DNA of 64,000 nucleotides. It comes from Panorpa germanica (Eukaryota; Arthropoda; Insecta; Mecoptera; Panorpidae). The translations under genes were made by a program, and so were the position numbers. A model generated the notes under the pieces. That model was not told the DNA's origin. It searched no databases and saw only the letters and a list, made by a program, of their open reading frames with translations. Location of the stretch: contig OY783211.1 in NCBI GenBank assembly GCA_963678705.1, forward strand, positions 10,802,603 through 10,866,602, given 5' to 3'. Numbering within the stretch: position 1 is the first letter of the stretch; each line of letters begins with the position of its first letter. Positions 9,485 to 21,464 of the stretch are shown here, in pieces.

Positions 9485-10231
9485 TGTTGTAAGTACGCAT
9501 ATGTCGCACTTACCTTTTATTTTTAATGATATTAAATGTTAATTATGTAATAGAATTATATTATGTAAACAGTTTTTGTATTAGTATTAAGATTGTAAAG
9601 AATAATTATTAAAGTTTAGCGCTTATAAATATTGTCTCTGGTTTGTGGAGATTAATATTGATTTAATGCTGGTAATTCAGTATTGGCGTTCTGTGATGTG
9701 AAATAAATTATTATATATTAAATTGCACAAGACGCTGAAAGCCAGTCTTCTCCTGAGTCTCAAAGCAAGCATTACTATTCGCAACTTCGTACGTATTGAA
9801 TAGTGAGCACATTTCAACTATTAATTAAATTATAACACTATAGAATTACATTTTGTTTTATATCTGTCATCTTCGTTAATCTAATAAAATACTATTGTAA
9901 TTAAGTAAGCAGATATAATATTACAACGAATAAATGATATATTTTAATAAAAGTGTTTGTATTAATAGTAATAAAAAGATACTAATTGTTCAACCGTCGC
10001 ATGTCGCAACGAGGTTACTTTAGACCGCTCAAGTATTCTCTAATTGCAACAATACACCGTCTGAACAAGAATCCTTATTAATCATCTTAAGAAAGATATT
10101 CGATTACTACTGTAATTGGTGTTGGAAGTCGTCAACTGAAGAATCTACTACCAGAAGCTAGCATCCCTGCAGAATGTACTAGTAAGCTGAGTAATCTCCT
10201 CCAGAACGACAATACAACACATTTTACAACA
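9485..10231 (+). repeat. 3' LTR (747 bp)
   Basis: It matches the 5' LTR at a constant offset with no differences seen by eye, starts TGTTGT and ends ACAACA. It is followed by the ATAT target duplication at 10232-10235. Confidence 0.95.
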
Positions 10232-10235
10232 ATAT

Positions 10236-11356
10236 CTTTAGCTAGTCAGTTACTCCTTTCAAATACTAGAATCTTTCCAAGAATAAAATACCCTTAAAGT
10301 TACATATAAATCGGTGTAAGCAATTCCAGTCTCTTGTTGCCATCTTCTAAAACAATTTGAACTTTGCCCTTGCTTGTAGCAATAGCCGTGCCGTACAAGT
10401 TCCATCGTTGCAGTGACGCCAGCGCTATTATTTAGTACGAGAGTATACGGACGAGTATTTCCCAGTGTTTGCTCATCTAAGCAAGGCCTTACTGTAATAC
10501 GATACAAAACCCCTATCCGTTACGTTACGCCTGCAAACGTTCAGATGCAGACAAACATACAAACAAAAGACTGAAATATCACATGCGGAACTCAGAACAA
10601 CAATATGTTGAACCTTATACGCTACTGGTGCTGGAGTTTGAGCAGAACTATGTAATGTTTACTGTATGTACTGGGTAGGAACCCCTGGGGCAGTATGCGT
10701 CTCTCTGACGTACAGACAGACGAGACAGTCTCGATTGGCTGCTTTCGGAAAATTGATCCGAAAAAAAAAGTAAATTGCTCAAAATGTTTAGGGCTAACTT
10801 GATTTAAAATATTTAATCAAGTTAGTGTTATGTAGAAAATGAAAAATGTGTAGATAACACAGACGGTACAGTGAGCGAAAGCGTTAATGCTTAACGCAAG
10901 ACTACTATGTCTTTGCGTTCTAAAAAAAATACAAAAATCTTCGGACGAAATTTAAACATTGAGAACTCTCTGACACTGCACCGTTTACTTGCGACCGCAA
11001 CTTCAATAGGGTGTACTGTCTTTAACACACTTTGTCATGAGGGAAACTTCCTCTTTTAATAATGCATCATAGATCAATCTCGACAGTGATGGCATGTACC
11101 GATATGTATATTAATTTCAATCTAATAAATGCAATTTCAATTTCCCAATTCAATTTTTTTGCACATACAAATCAAGATGACTCCTTATCCAACTCCATTT
11201 TATAAATAAAAACTTTAAAATTAAAATAATGATACCTCTAACTAAATTTATTTAAAATAGAAATAAGAAATGTATAACAAATGTACTAAAAATTCATATA
11301 TCATTAACAATACTTTGAACTATTTATTAAAAAAAAAGAAGAAGCATTTTCAATTA
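10236..11356. other. No gene recognised; somewhat GC-richer block
   Basis: Positions 10259-11060 are less AT-rich than the surroundings and hold an 82-codon minus-strand ORF (10259-10507) that matches no family I know. No splice-flanked exon or inverted-repeat element could be made out. Confidence 0.4.
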
Positions 11357-11370
11357 ATATATGTATATTA

Positions 11371-11942
11371 TTATTATTATTATTTATTGTAATGTTTTTG
11401 CCATTAGGCGCTACATTTTTCCGCCTTAAATCCATAAATTACATAACATTGTGCTTAACTACATTCCAATTCCAAAAGAAAAAAGATCTACACCTCTTGT
11501 CTTCTTTGCCTCTTCGTCTCTTTGCCACTTCAGATTAAAATCACCTCTGCTCTGGCGTTACTTTTCTTTCCTCGTTCCTTTTCTCTATTTCCTCCATCCA
11601 CCTCTTCCCTTCACTGCCTCTCTTTAATAACTGCACAATATTCTTCTCGCTCATTACTTTTTTCTGACAAGCAAACTTAATGTGCTCCAGTGTTTCAATC
11701 TCCGTTCCGCACACTGTACGCACCCTTTTTTCGCTATTTTCCCAGTATCTGTTTCTTTTCTTCTCGTTTCCCAATCAAAATCTGGCAATCCTTCTCATGT
11801 TTTTTGTGTCTTTTTCTCTTAAGTAATGTGGTATCTCTCTCTCCCAAATCCTTTTATATCTTGTGTTATAATTGCTCTTCTCGATTTTTTTCATTCATTT
11901 CTGTTGCTGTATCTCCTTGTCTCTTCTCCTTAGCTCATCTCG
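11371..11942 (-). pseudogene. 5'-truncated Jockey/R1-like non-LTR retrotransposon tail
   Basis: On the minus strand this encodes the extreme C-terminus of a non-LTR reverse transcriptase. The frame reads IARF, a stop, LGNEKKRNRYW, then a CxxC-type zinc-finger remnant (TVCGTEIETLEHIKFAC) and a charged tail ending at 11541. The first cysteine of the finger has been lost and at least two in-frame stops are present, so the copy is dead. The 3' UTR ends in an ATT/AAT microsatellite at 11371-11395. A 14-bp direct repeat flanks the segment (11357-11370 and 11943-11956), as expected for target-primed reverse transcription. The family assignment rests on the conserved RF-LGNE and ETLEH motifs. Confidence 0.8.
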
Positions 11943-11956
11943 ATATATGTATATTA

Positions 11957-12045
11957 ATTTAATTTGATAACAACCAAACCCAGAAAGTATACCTCTAGTC
12001 CGAAGATTGAACCCGAATACAGCTGGCGTCATTAGGTTATTTATT
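11957..12045 (-). repeat. SINE family 1 (tRNA-derived), copy a
   Basis: Reading on the minus strand, a B-box-like GGGTTCAATC is followed by a body ending CTGGGTTTGGTTGTTATC. The same arrangement recurs at several other places in this window, in both orientations. The A-box half is not clear in this copy. Confidence 0.65.
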
Positions 12046-12510
12046 TATTTTTTTATAAATATTTAAAACTTTAAAATGTTCATAGACTACTAATCTTATT
12101 TTTGAAATCTTAAGAACAAGTTTTATCATCGCAAAAGTGACGTACATGTGCTTGTATATCATTATATGAGAATTTTACATGGTAAAGTGGTTGCAAATCG
12201 TAAATGCTTCGTGCATAGTACAGTACATCGTGCTGGTTAGTGGGTTGCATACATATTTAACAGCTTCCCATTACGAGAGCTACGAGTACAACAGAGTTAT
12301 TCTAATGCACGTAATAAATCTATTTTAATCACAATTTTATGCTAATTTAAATATTTAATAGTTATATTTAATGGTTAAAGTTTTTAGTTTCTTTAAATTA
12401 TCGTACGAGTAATATTGAGGTGGTGTTTTAACAGTGTTAGTCAAAGTTTGAGCCAAATTATCTGGCTTCTAATATGACAATTTACTGCTATACATAACTT
12501 CAATAAAATA
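12046..12510. other. AT-rich stretch, no gene
   Basis: It contains two TACGAGTA words (12281 and 12404) and nothing else that I could support. Confidence 0.4.
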
Positions 12511-12600
12511 CAGTAGTCCCCCTACAACGCGAATTACAGCAGTGTCATTTCAAACAACGTGAAAAATATACTCTTTTCAGTGTCCTTGATATTTACCTTC
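12511..12600 (+). mobile_element. Pogo/Tigger-like terminal sequence remnant
   Basis: CAGTAGTCCCCCTACAACGC directly follows a TA dinucleotide and is followed by sequence of the kind found at Tigger/pogo ends (CAGT...CTCG/ACGCGAA). No matching opposite end or transposase was found. The assignment comes from end resemblance only. Confidence 0.35.
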
Positions 12601-12786
12601 CATGAATGTAAAATTTTACTTCAACAAAACCTAACAATATTAAATCTAAAAGGGTTTTATTTTATTATTTTATATTCTTTAATCGTGTACAAAAAGGTAT
12701 ATTTATATTTTAAAACGGTGTAAAAAAGGTCACAAATCGTTGTATATTAGGTAACTTTTATAATGTTAAATAAACCTAACTATAAC

Positions 12787-12814
12787 CGATCAGTTAACTA
12801 TGTTTAACTGATCG
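12787..12814. other. Perfect 11-bp stem hairpin
   Basis: CGATCAGTTAA (12787-12797) and TTAACTGATCG (12804-12814) are exact reverse complements around a 6-nt loop. The hairpin lies just before the mariner-like end at 12832. It has no terminator-like T-run and its function is unknown. Confidence 0.7.
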
Positions 12815-12831
12815 AGTTATACACTGTACTA

Positions 12832-13100
12832 GGTGTGTTCAAAAATAACGGAAATTTGTAGCGGTTAAAATGCCCGCGCTAATTATTTTATAAGTAAGTT
12901 GGCACCACTGTTCTCAGTTACTATGCCAAATTTCAGGGAAATTGGTCAATTCGTTTGATTACAGCAGCTGGTGCATGACCATTTTTACAAAGTGTAACTA
13001 CAATTTTGTATTGCGAATTTACTGACTCACTGAAAATGTAAGAAAAAATTATGGTGAATCAGTTTTATCAATTTGTTAATTGCGAAAATTCTGAATTTCA
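12832..13100 (+). mobile_element. Mariner-like 5' end remnant
   Basis: GGTGTGTTCAAAAATAACGG follows a TA and resembles mariner-family terminal repeats. The next ~150 bp look like the noncoding 5' region of such elements. No transposase frame remains and the right end is not identifiable, so the end coordinate is approximate. Confidence 0.4.
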
Positions 13101-15694
13101 AATTGTATATAATATTTTGCTATGTGTTACAGAAGGGCATTATAAGGTATCCTAAGTATCCCACAATATGTTGGGTAACTTTGCAAGGATACGTTAAGAA
13201 CCAAAGTACAGTCGGTTGAACAACTAACAAAGGATCAAACGATTTATATGTAAAACTATTTATTCAGATAGATAGCAAGTAATAAACGAGTCACAAACAA
13301 GCAATGACCTTGAATTCTGGTTCAACTTTCCCCAAAGTCCCCCCTTCGTTCTCCCTTACATTATTCTACATTTATGTTTGTAATCTTCAAAAATGAGAAA
13401 TTTATTCATCAAAATATGGTTTATGAATATTAGATTCATTTACCAAATGGATGGGTAAATATTTCATAGGTGATCACCCCCCCCCCCTCCCGCCAACTGA
13501 ACTCGAGATCTATGATGTATATATGCGTACACATACATGAGAATGAATAAATTTTGTAAAAATATGTCACACAAAGGTCAAAATATTCCGAAACAAATCA
13601 TAAAGTTTGAATAGGACGAAAAAAAGAGCCGAATAAAGAATGCTAATATGTTTAGAAGGCGAGTGCAAAGGTTCAAATGGAATTGTGATCGTCACATCGC
13701 ATCAACAGAATAAAGGACGACAAGTGGGTGGAGAGGGAGGTTAGGAAGAGGGTTGGAGGCGAGGATACGATAGCCACTGGACAAGACTTGTTTTAGAATT
13801 GACTGTAAAGATAAAAATAGTATTATTAGGCGATCAAGGAACCGTTGAAACGAGAGACAAATTCTAAGGAAGGCATCAAAGCAATATACGAAATGGAAAT
13901 GGAAATAGAAATGGAAGATGTTGAATTTTATGAAAACGCGGCGTGAATTGTTGAAAAGTCGACGTCTATGGTGAGTTCTAAGAAATGGGAAGAGTAAAAT
14001 ACGTGATCCATTAGTGGGAAAATTAATTGACTGGAAAATAAAGTGAAATGAATTGATGGAATGATTAGCAATAATTTGGGTGAATAAATTAAAGTATTTA
14101 TCATTGTTACTGTAGGTGGGGTTCATTATCGTTAAGTAATTTCCATTTCATGGGGTCTTCAAAGTAATTTAAGGATATAATGTGTTTCAAATGATGACTT
14201 AGGTTTTATTGATGGGAAGGAAGATTTTTCGAATTAATTTTTATTCTAAATGTATTTTATATTTTATTTTATTTTATATTTAATTTAATACACATATTAA
14301 TATAAATATTTTTAATTATTAAAACAGTGAAGCCAGATGTTAACTGCCGCTTAACATTGACAGAGATAATGCAGTATTCCTTAGAATACTTTATACTAGT
14401 GCCAAAATTAGTAAGCGATTGAATATTCTCCAATGCAAATTGAAAAAAGAAACTTTCAAGAATAGTACATAAGAAAATCAGTCTAATCTAAAGTTTGACT
14501 TCCATAAAAGAAAGAAACGAGACTCAAAAAAATAATATCAAATAGTCTTTGATTAAGCTTTCAGTAAGCTCTTAACAAAATATAAATCCAATAATAAAAA
14601 ATTTCTTTTAGGCTGAAAGGCAATTGTGAATAAATATAACTGATTTCGCAAGAGAGTTTAAAAAAGGGAAACTTCATTTAAGTGTTTAGTGATAATTTGA
14701 CCACGAAGTCGTCATATACTTATTAAATAGTTTTTCTGTAATATAATCTATCTCCTTCTAACTCATGAGTACGTAATGTACTAAATTGAAAGCGTAATAT
14801 ATCGAAGTGGCATTTAAAATATGCCTTATCATTTGTAACAATGTAAAAGTCAATAAATGACATCCGAAAGTATGTGACTACCATTTAAATTCTCATTTTC
14901 ACAGTTTTGCATTCAAATTTGTAATGCATTAGCATTTTAAAACATATTTGCTCCGATATCGATTCCCAGGACATTTATGGTACTTCGTTTGAATTGGCAA
15001 TTGTTCCCGCGAATCTTATGACGTCATTTTCCGGTGACAGCCACAAACGATTCTATTACGTTCTAACACCGTCAGCAATATCAAACTACCCCGCAGATAT
15101 TATTTTAATATGATTGAAATTCTGAAAACTTTGTAGTTGTAGCGTGTTTCTGTAACATCGTATGCACTTCCGTTTTATGTATTTTATAAAAAAAAAAGTT
15201 TTCTTAAAATATTTTATAAAATACATTAGATAATGCAATTGCGTTGCCATGTTTAGTCATGTTGAAATATTATTAAAGAATTCGTAGAGCGTCCGAAATG
15301 TTTCTAACAAACTCAGTTTGTACCCGCTGAACGAAATTACGTGTACTTAAGGTTTATTTAATATACAGAAAGTAACTTATTACGTAAGAAATATTACCTA
15401 ATATATACAGTTTGACGGTACAGTGGCCGATTTCCATAATGTTTAATAACAATATATAAGCTAGATATAATAAACGACAGAGGACTAAACTAAACGGTTG
15501 AATTAATTCCAATTGCTTTAGATTTCCCACAATTCAAATACAAAGTGCTGGAAGCATAAATTTTTCTTTTGGATTCGCCAGAATATTCTCTGTATTTGCT
15601 TGAAGTTGCTATGGGAAGTTTCAAAGCATTTTCCGTCCTTTGAGAGTCACAAATGAACCTTGCATTTGTCAGAAGCCACAGTGATTCACACACA
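13101..15694. other. No gene recognised
   Basis: This holds a poly-C run (about 13478-13488) and a purine-rich segment at 13690-13990. The minus-strand 144-codon ORF there is low complexity and is not supported as a gene. Nothing else was seen. Confidence 0.4.
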
Positions 15695-15701
15695 AGACGA
15701 A

Positions 15702-15737
15702 AACGTGAACGTGAACGTGAACATGAACATGAACGTG
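15702..15737 (+). repeat. Hexanucleotide minisatellite (GTGAAC/ATGAAC)n
   Basis: About six imperfect tandem copies of GTGAAC or ATGAAC are present. The frame across it gives charged dipeptides, but no gene is supported. Confidence 0.75.
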
Positions 15738-15739
15738 CA

Positions 15740-18569
15740 GGATTCAGAGAGAACTTATTTGATGTAACTTTTGTTGGGACATGTTATGCGAGTCTGTACT
15801 TGCACGAGTATGATCTGAGCAAATACTCCTCGCCTAACACAAATAAATAGAAAGTACACTTACATTTCTTGTATAGTCTTCAGTGACAGCTCGTTTAATA
15901 TGCTTCTGAAATAAAAGAATAAAAATGGCATACCAAATTTACTTATAGTGAAAATTTGTTCCATAAAGAAATGAAGAGACAAGATTAAAGATAGATCAAA
16001 TCATAGAGCATCTATGTACATAACAGAAGATCTGCGGTCGAATCCAGATTCTGATAGAAATTTTATTACTCATTCATTGTCGGCATGAACTCATAACGAG
16101 AACATTGAACATTCTGCAGCATAACACTACCACACATAACCTTTTTCACCGAGTTGTACAAAACGTTTACCAACATCAACTTTTGACTAATGTAGTGTAT
16201 CTAATTGTACTTCTACTAAAACTAAAATAACTCATTGACAAATCTACGAACTGTATTGCACTTATAGTTTTTATTATTTCTACGTTATCTCACACTTAGA
16301 TACTGATTTTATAAATATAACTACTAAAACAACTATATTCTTACACTACACTTACTCTTTCAAGTACATTTTCTAGTTTCATACTTTTTATTTTATAAAC
16401 TTTTATGTTTTCCCATTTAACTTAAAGTGCCACAACAGAAAACTGTAACCATAGACTATAGTTTGTGTTTTCTGCTGATGGAGTAAAAATGAAAATATTT
16501 TAAAGTATAATGCAGAACGTGCAGAGACTTAACAACATGTCGAAATTTACGCCCACTTCTGATGTCTGATAATGTACGAGTATTGTGCAAAGCTGTTATT
16601 TGGTTAAAATAGTATTATATCAATAGTAGTACCACCACATTGAGGAATGAGCTTTTGTAAGTAAATATTAGTAACGTATTATAGATATATGTAGTTGAGA
16701 AGTAGTCAAACACTTGCGTATAACTATGCTATAGGCACCATAAACATTTAGACCAACTAAGTTCTAAAGGACATAGAAATTGAAGGATATTGTTACATGT
16801 GGAGCTTAGATTCTGTTGGAAAGATTTGTTCCCAGTTAAAGTTTAGTCATATTCAAAACTAAATCATATCAGAATTAAATTGTAAAATAAATCGAGGCTC
16901 CACAAACTTTTTGAGTTCAAAATGCATAAAATTTCACTACGAATTGCTTCTACATAAACCCTATTCTTTTGACCCTTGTGGACTTTTATTTGATTTGAAA
17001 AATGAATTTGGAAATGCCATAAAATGAGCAACTTATTGCTAAAACGAACGGCTTAAGGAGTTTGACAAATTGTACTTATCGGAGAGTACAAAAAAACTAG
17101 AACACAAATTATATACCGAAGTATGCCAAACCGAAAAGAAAGTATGTTACAAAATAAAATGAATTGTAAAAAAGTTTTTCAAATCTTCAAATAAGCCTCG
17201 TAATTTACTAAGGTACAATAAATTGCCGAACTCAAAAATTCAGAAACTTTTAAACTGATGATGCAAATTCATTTTCTCGAATAAAATTGGCAGTTTAAGA
17301 AATAATAGACATGATAGGTCTCAAATCAATTAAATTTCAGTAGTGTAAGTACATTGGTTTATGTGTTTGTGCATTACTTTCTATTCTGCATATTGCATTT
17401 TTGCATTCATTGCCAATTTTCCTATTTATTTCGCAATCGTTTGCAAGGTTGTCAATAAGTTCGTTACTTATAGATGGCAGCAATATTGACAAATTCATAT
17501 TTTTAGAATATGTGTCAAAATTTCATGATATTCCGACTAGCAGTTTACGAGTTTTAGTACGGCTCTTTTTGTAATTTTAAAAACCAAGGAAATCTGAATT
17601 TCGTGTGTTGATAAAGCATTGGTTTGACAAGTGGGAAAGCAATGGGAAAAAATACCGTTTAAGCAAAGCAATGGTTTAACAAGTGTTATTTGGACTCGGA
17701 CTGCCTAAGAACTTATTGAGTGATGTGTTACACTTGAACAACTCCACTTATAAAGTAAAAACCTCTACTCACTACTTAGGTTAAACCCTTAGACTTTGCA
17801 TGTTGCCACGTGCCATATTTTAATGGTATTTGCGAGTATATGTATGGGGTATTTTCTATCGAATTTTAAATTGATGTCCTTATACATAAAACACCCTCTT
17901 GTGTGTACTGCGGAGACTTACCGACAAAAACACGTAATAACTTTTAAAAACATTCCCCATCCGTTAAAATATTGTCTACGAGTCATAACATGTCACATTT
18001 TCAAGTGAATAATTTACAACAAAATAACAATAATTAACTTAACAATTACTAGTATGTAGATTTTTATTGCATAATTTTATTGATTACGTTTTGATAATTT
18101 AATTTAGTAACATATTCAAATAGCAGTCATAATCAATCAACGTCAAAGTACACAAAAGCGAGATGACGGATTAAGCTGGACCGGGGTTCACATCTGACAC
18201 ATAAATGTGACCGTGTTATTTTTTAAAATGGTCATTGACGTCACTTCTGTTTATTTCAAGAGGTGCTAAATATATTGTCATGAATATTTAGCTTTTTGTT
18301 ATGAATATGTTGTCCAGATTTATATTTTGTGATATAACACATATGTCATCCGGATTTAGACGTATTTTACATCCTTCATATAAAAACTTTTACGTTCTAC
18401 TTTTGTTATTGTTGCAGTCTAGTGCTTCAAGTTTCTGGCGGATACATGGTGCCCATTAAATATTAAAATGTATGACTAGATACAATTAAATTTTAAAGAA
18501 GAAAAACTCAGTTTTTACGTTAAATCGGCTCTAGTTACTATCAATATATGTAAACTCATTTTACTTACT
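15740..18569. other. No gene recognised
   Basis: AT-rich sequence with short ORFs only (for example 17796-18008), none resembling a known protein or bounded by convincing splice sites. One TACGAGTAT word lies at 16575. Confidence 0.4.
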
Positions 18570-18955
18570 TAATTTATTTAACGTTGGCCAATTTTATATG
18601 TTGAGTCCTACTGCCGACGACCTATAACTATGTGAACCTAATAAGCCTAATAAGTTTTTGAAGACATCGATCATCCAGTTCTTTATTGAGACATATCCGA
18701 AAAATATGTAAAATTGTAAACCCTATCAGATTTTATAATCAGATAACTCATGAATAAAATTATAATGTAGATGAACTTGTTGAATATCGCTAAAATGCTA
18801 CAAGCATTCGAATAATGTTGCTGTCTCACAAATACATTGAAAGATTGACAGAATCAATTTAATTTTGATAACAACCAAACCCAGAAGTTATAATATAGCT
18901 CCGGGGATTGAACCCGAAGACACAGGAGTCAGTGTCCCATCTAGCTGTATGCAGT
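18570..18955 (-). repeat. SINE family 1, copy b (near full length)
   Basis: On the minus strand the head at about 18900-18955 has a B-box-like CGGGTTCAATCCCCGG, followed by GGGTTTGGTTGTTATC. A distal body segment at 18570-18660 matches 30447-30520, where it also lies on the 3' side of a family-1 head. The copy is therefore about 385 bp long, with diverged sequence in the middle. Confidence 0.6.
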
Positions 18956-18983
18956 TTTCTACCATTTTTAAGGTAGTGGTTTA

Positions 18984-18985
<2 letters not shown>

Positions 18986-19041
<56 letters not shown>
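18986..19041. repeat. (TA)n microsatellite
   Basis: About 28 TA units. Open frames across it give Ile-Tyr repeats, which are artefacts. Confidence 0.95.
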
Positions 19042-19043
<2 letters not shown>

Positions 19044-19105
19044 AATGAAGCGTAGCGCTTGGGGAAATCCCCCATAAAGGGGCATAAGCCCCAAAAAGGA
19101 TAGGT
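19042..19105. other. GC-rich cluster of small palindromes next to (TA)n
   Basis: Three adjacent inverted repeats follow the TA tract: AGCG/CGCT, GGGGA/TCCCC and GGGGC/GCCCC. The block stands out from its AT-rich surroundings and probably belongs to an unrecognised repeat whose tail is the microsatellite. Confidence 0.45.
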
Positions 19106-19903
19106 TGAATTATGACCAAATACAATTAGTAGAAAGAAAGCGAAAGTAAGACAGTTACAACTAAATACATTTGATTTTGCGTAAGAAGCTATTTTAAAAA
19201 AGCTGGAAAGCCCACTATAGGTCCCTATAAGCACGAGATAACGAAAATAACGAAATTTTTAGTCTCTATAAAACTAAAATTGTCAAAAACGCGTAGATCT
19301 TGTTGCATAAGATAATCATAATTTCCATAGATTAAAGTATGTACGAGTATTTAACCATAATTCGCCCGAAACCTTGTGCTCTGTCACTGTTTGTTATAAT
19401 TATTTTACTTTCTAGCTATTATAAATGCTACATTGTTTACAATAAACCTCATAAAATAACATTAACCCTCTAAATATACTTGTCATTATTATTAATGTCA
19501 CACAACGTAGATTTTATACCCAGTATACTCACAAACACGTAATTTGTATTACGAACATAATTAAATAATAATAAATGAGTAATTAGGCTCCGAAAATGAC
19601 GTTTCAAATGTTTCTTTAATTCTCATTTTGGTTTTTTATACACCACCGCGTTGATTGCTTCTTTTTTATGTTACAATGAGGGTTGAAGAGGGTGTTGTCA
19701 GAGGGTTAGATGACATGTTGGTTATATAATCATAGCACATAACAGCGCCCTCTCTTAAAATGATTGAATTGGATACTTGTGAAGTTATCATCAAAATTAT
19801 TTACATTTTAATTAAAAAATAACCGTACAAAGACGGATGTACGCTGAGAGCTTAAAGATATAAGATTAATTTCATGTTTTATTGGTCTCGCTAAAGACAT
19901 AGG
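19106..19903. other. No gene recognised
   Basis: AT-rich sequence with one TACGAGTAT word at 19342. Nothing else could be supported. Confidence 0.4.
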
Positions 19904-20060
19904 TATAGTTCAAATTACGAGAGTTCGGGGTGACTTATGCTTAAAAGAAGTTGTAACTTATAAATCTTACTGATTTTACTATGACGTATACAGATTTACA
20001 CAACTCTTATAACTTCTGTTAAGCATAAGTCACCGTCAAACTCTTGTAATTTGAACTATA
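19904..20060. mobile_element. Foldback MITE (family GAGAGTTCGG), copy 1
   Basis: TATAGTTCAAATTACGAGAG at the left is matched in reverse complement by CTCTTGTAATTTGAACTATA at the right, and the arms extend about 50 bp each. Related copies lie at 35850-35950 (left half only) and 49991-50175. It is non-autonomous and its superfamily is unknown. Confidence 0.8.
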
Positions 20061-20441
20061 GAGATACATTTTATGTAAACAATATTATAGGTTTAATTTA
20101 CAAATGTACGTAAACTTTTTATTTTGGAAACGTAAAAATGTTTGCATGAAATATTAAAATTGTTTATTATAACAGTTATGCATATTTAAAGTTTATTTAA
20201 TAATAAAGTTTACCTGCTACATAAATTTTTTTATGGTAATATGATGTAAGATTACATAATTTTATTTAATTATTCGGTTATAGTTATCTTTCGGCAAAAA
20301 TTTATATTTTCTGAAGTTAATAGAATAGAGCTTTTTATACAAAATTATATAATGTTACATATCAAATTGACATATTAGTAAAAGATTTTTACTGTCTTTT
20401 GCATATATCAAGAAAATGTACAACATATATTAAATAGCACG

Positions 20442-20822
20442 CAGGGGCGGCCTTAGCGATTGCGAGGCCCCGGGCAGCAGATCTTTGCGAGGCAATTGTT
20501 TTTTATATAATTTGTAAATTGTAAGTAAGTGTTTTTGATGATAATTTACGAGAAATAAAATTTGATACTGGAAGTTTTATAAAAGTTAACAAACACAAAG
20601 ACGACAAATATTAATGATAATAAACTAAAGTATGTACCTAAGAATGCCTTAAAAGATATACGCAGGGATTCTAGTGGAATTTCTAAAGAACTAGGCACGA
20701 GATTTATATACAAATACAGTAATGAATTTTTCAACTTGGGTTGTTGCGCGAGAACGCGGGGGCCCTACAAGAGCGAGGCCCCGGGCGGTTGCCCTGCTTG
20801 CGACCCCCTAAGGCCGCTTGTT
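20442..20822. mobile_element. hAT-type MITE with 8-bp target duplication
   Basis: The left end reads CAGGGGCGGCCTTAG, and the right end CTAAGGCCGC is its partial complement. An 8-bp direct repeat, ATAGCACG, flanks the element (20434-20441 and 20823-20830), as expected of hAT transposition. A GC-rich GAGGCCCCGGGC motif occurs near both ends. The related copy at 61839-62037 is shorter. No transposase ORF is present. Confidence 0.85.
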
Positions 20823-20830
20823 ATAGCACG

Positions 20831-21464
20831 GTTATGTGATGCTACGCGTCCTTGAGAATCCGGTATTTGGAACAGATATAATTAGTATAGATAACCAAAT
20901 TATTACCTAATTAATTCAATTATAATTCAGTTACCTTATTAAGTTTGCTTAAATTGTATATTGAGTTGCCTTAAGGGAATCACATACTACAATACGAGTA
21001 AGCCTGTTTCTGAACTTGTGCTAAAGCAGTAACTGATCTGCAAATTATTTGAAGTACTATATAGAAAACAATTGCTATACCTTTGTAACAGAGTGACTTA
21101 AATCAAACGGTACCACTTGTAGTTAACATATTTCTTTTTATATTTTGAATGGCTTCCTAGGACCACTTACTCTACCATAAATGTCATTAGTTTTCTCCTT
21201 TCAAACAATTAGATTAGTAGCGATGTTAGTTCGCTCTGCAAACAGTCATTGTACAAATCCTTCGCTAAATCCTGCCACGCGAACGTATCTCCACGAAAAG
21301 TACAATGATTTTATTTCTCTTATCTTGTTCTTAAACGATCTACAATTCCACTATACTTCTTACTCCAAGATTCATCTTAAAAACATCCAAAAGTAATATA
21401 AAATTTTAAAAATAAATACAAACACAAATTGTAATTAATATCATATAAATATTTTAAAAATTTA
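20831..21464. other. No gene recognised
   Basis: It contains a TACGAGTA word at 20993 and a 71-codon ORF at 21181 without recognisable features. Confidence 0.4.

Larger units (their letters stand above)
2515..10231 (+). mobile_element. Full-length Ty3/gypsy LTR retrotransposon (7717 bp)
   Basis: The element has two 747-bp LTRs in direct orientation, both TG...CA bounded, a 4-bp ATAT duplication, a primer-binding site just inside the 5' LTR, a long leader, one intact gag-pol ORF (4250-9199) and a structured 3' noncoding segment. By eye the LTRs carry no differences, so insertion is recent or gene conversion has kept them alike. The RT-RNase H-integrase order, the YLDD box and the GPY/F-type C-terminus place Pol in Ty3/gypsy. 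The tRNA-Leu-type primer site is what I would expect of the mdg3/micropia group, but that is inference. No env ORF is present. The element is probably autonomous. Confidence 0.95.

Noticed and set aside
10259..10507. 82-codon minus-strand ORF with moderate GC
   Set aside because: No family recognised and no splice or promoter context; kept only as a note in the stretch description.
13692..14126. 144-codon minus-strand ORF
   Set aside because: Phe/His/Leu-rich frame opposite a purine-rich strand; no motif or splice boundary.
18859..19234. Two overlapping ORFs with long Ile-Tyr runs (likewise 22314-22538 and 26746-26964)
   Set aside because: They are translations of TA microsatellites.
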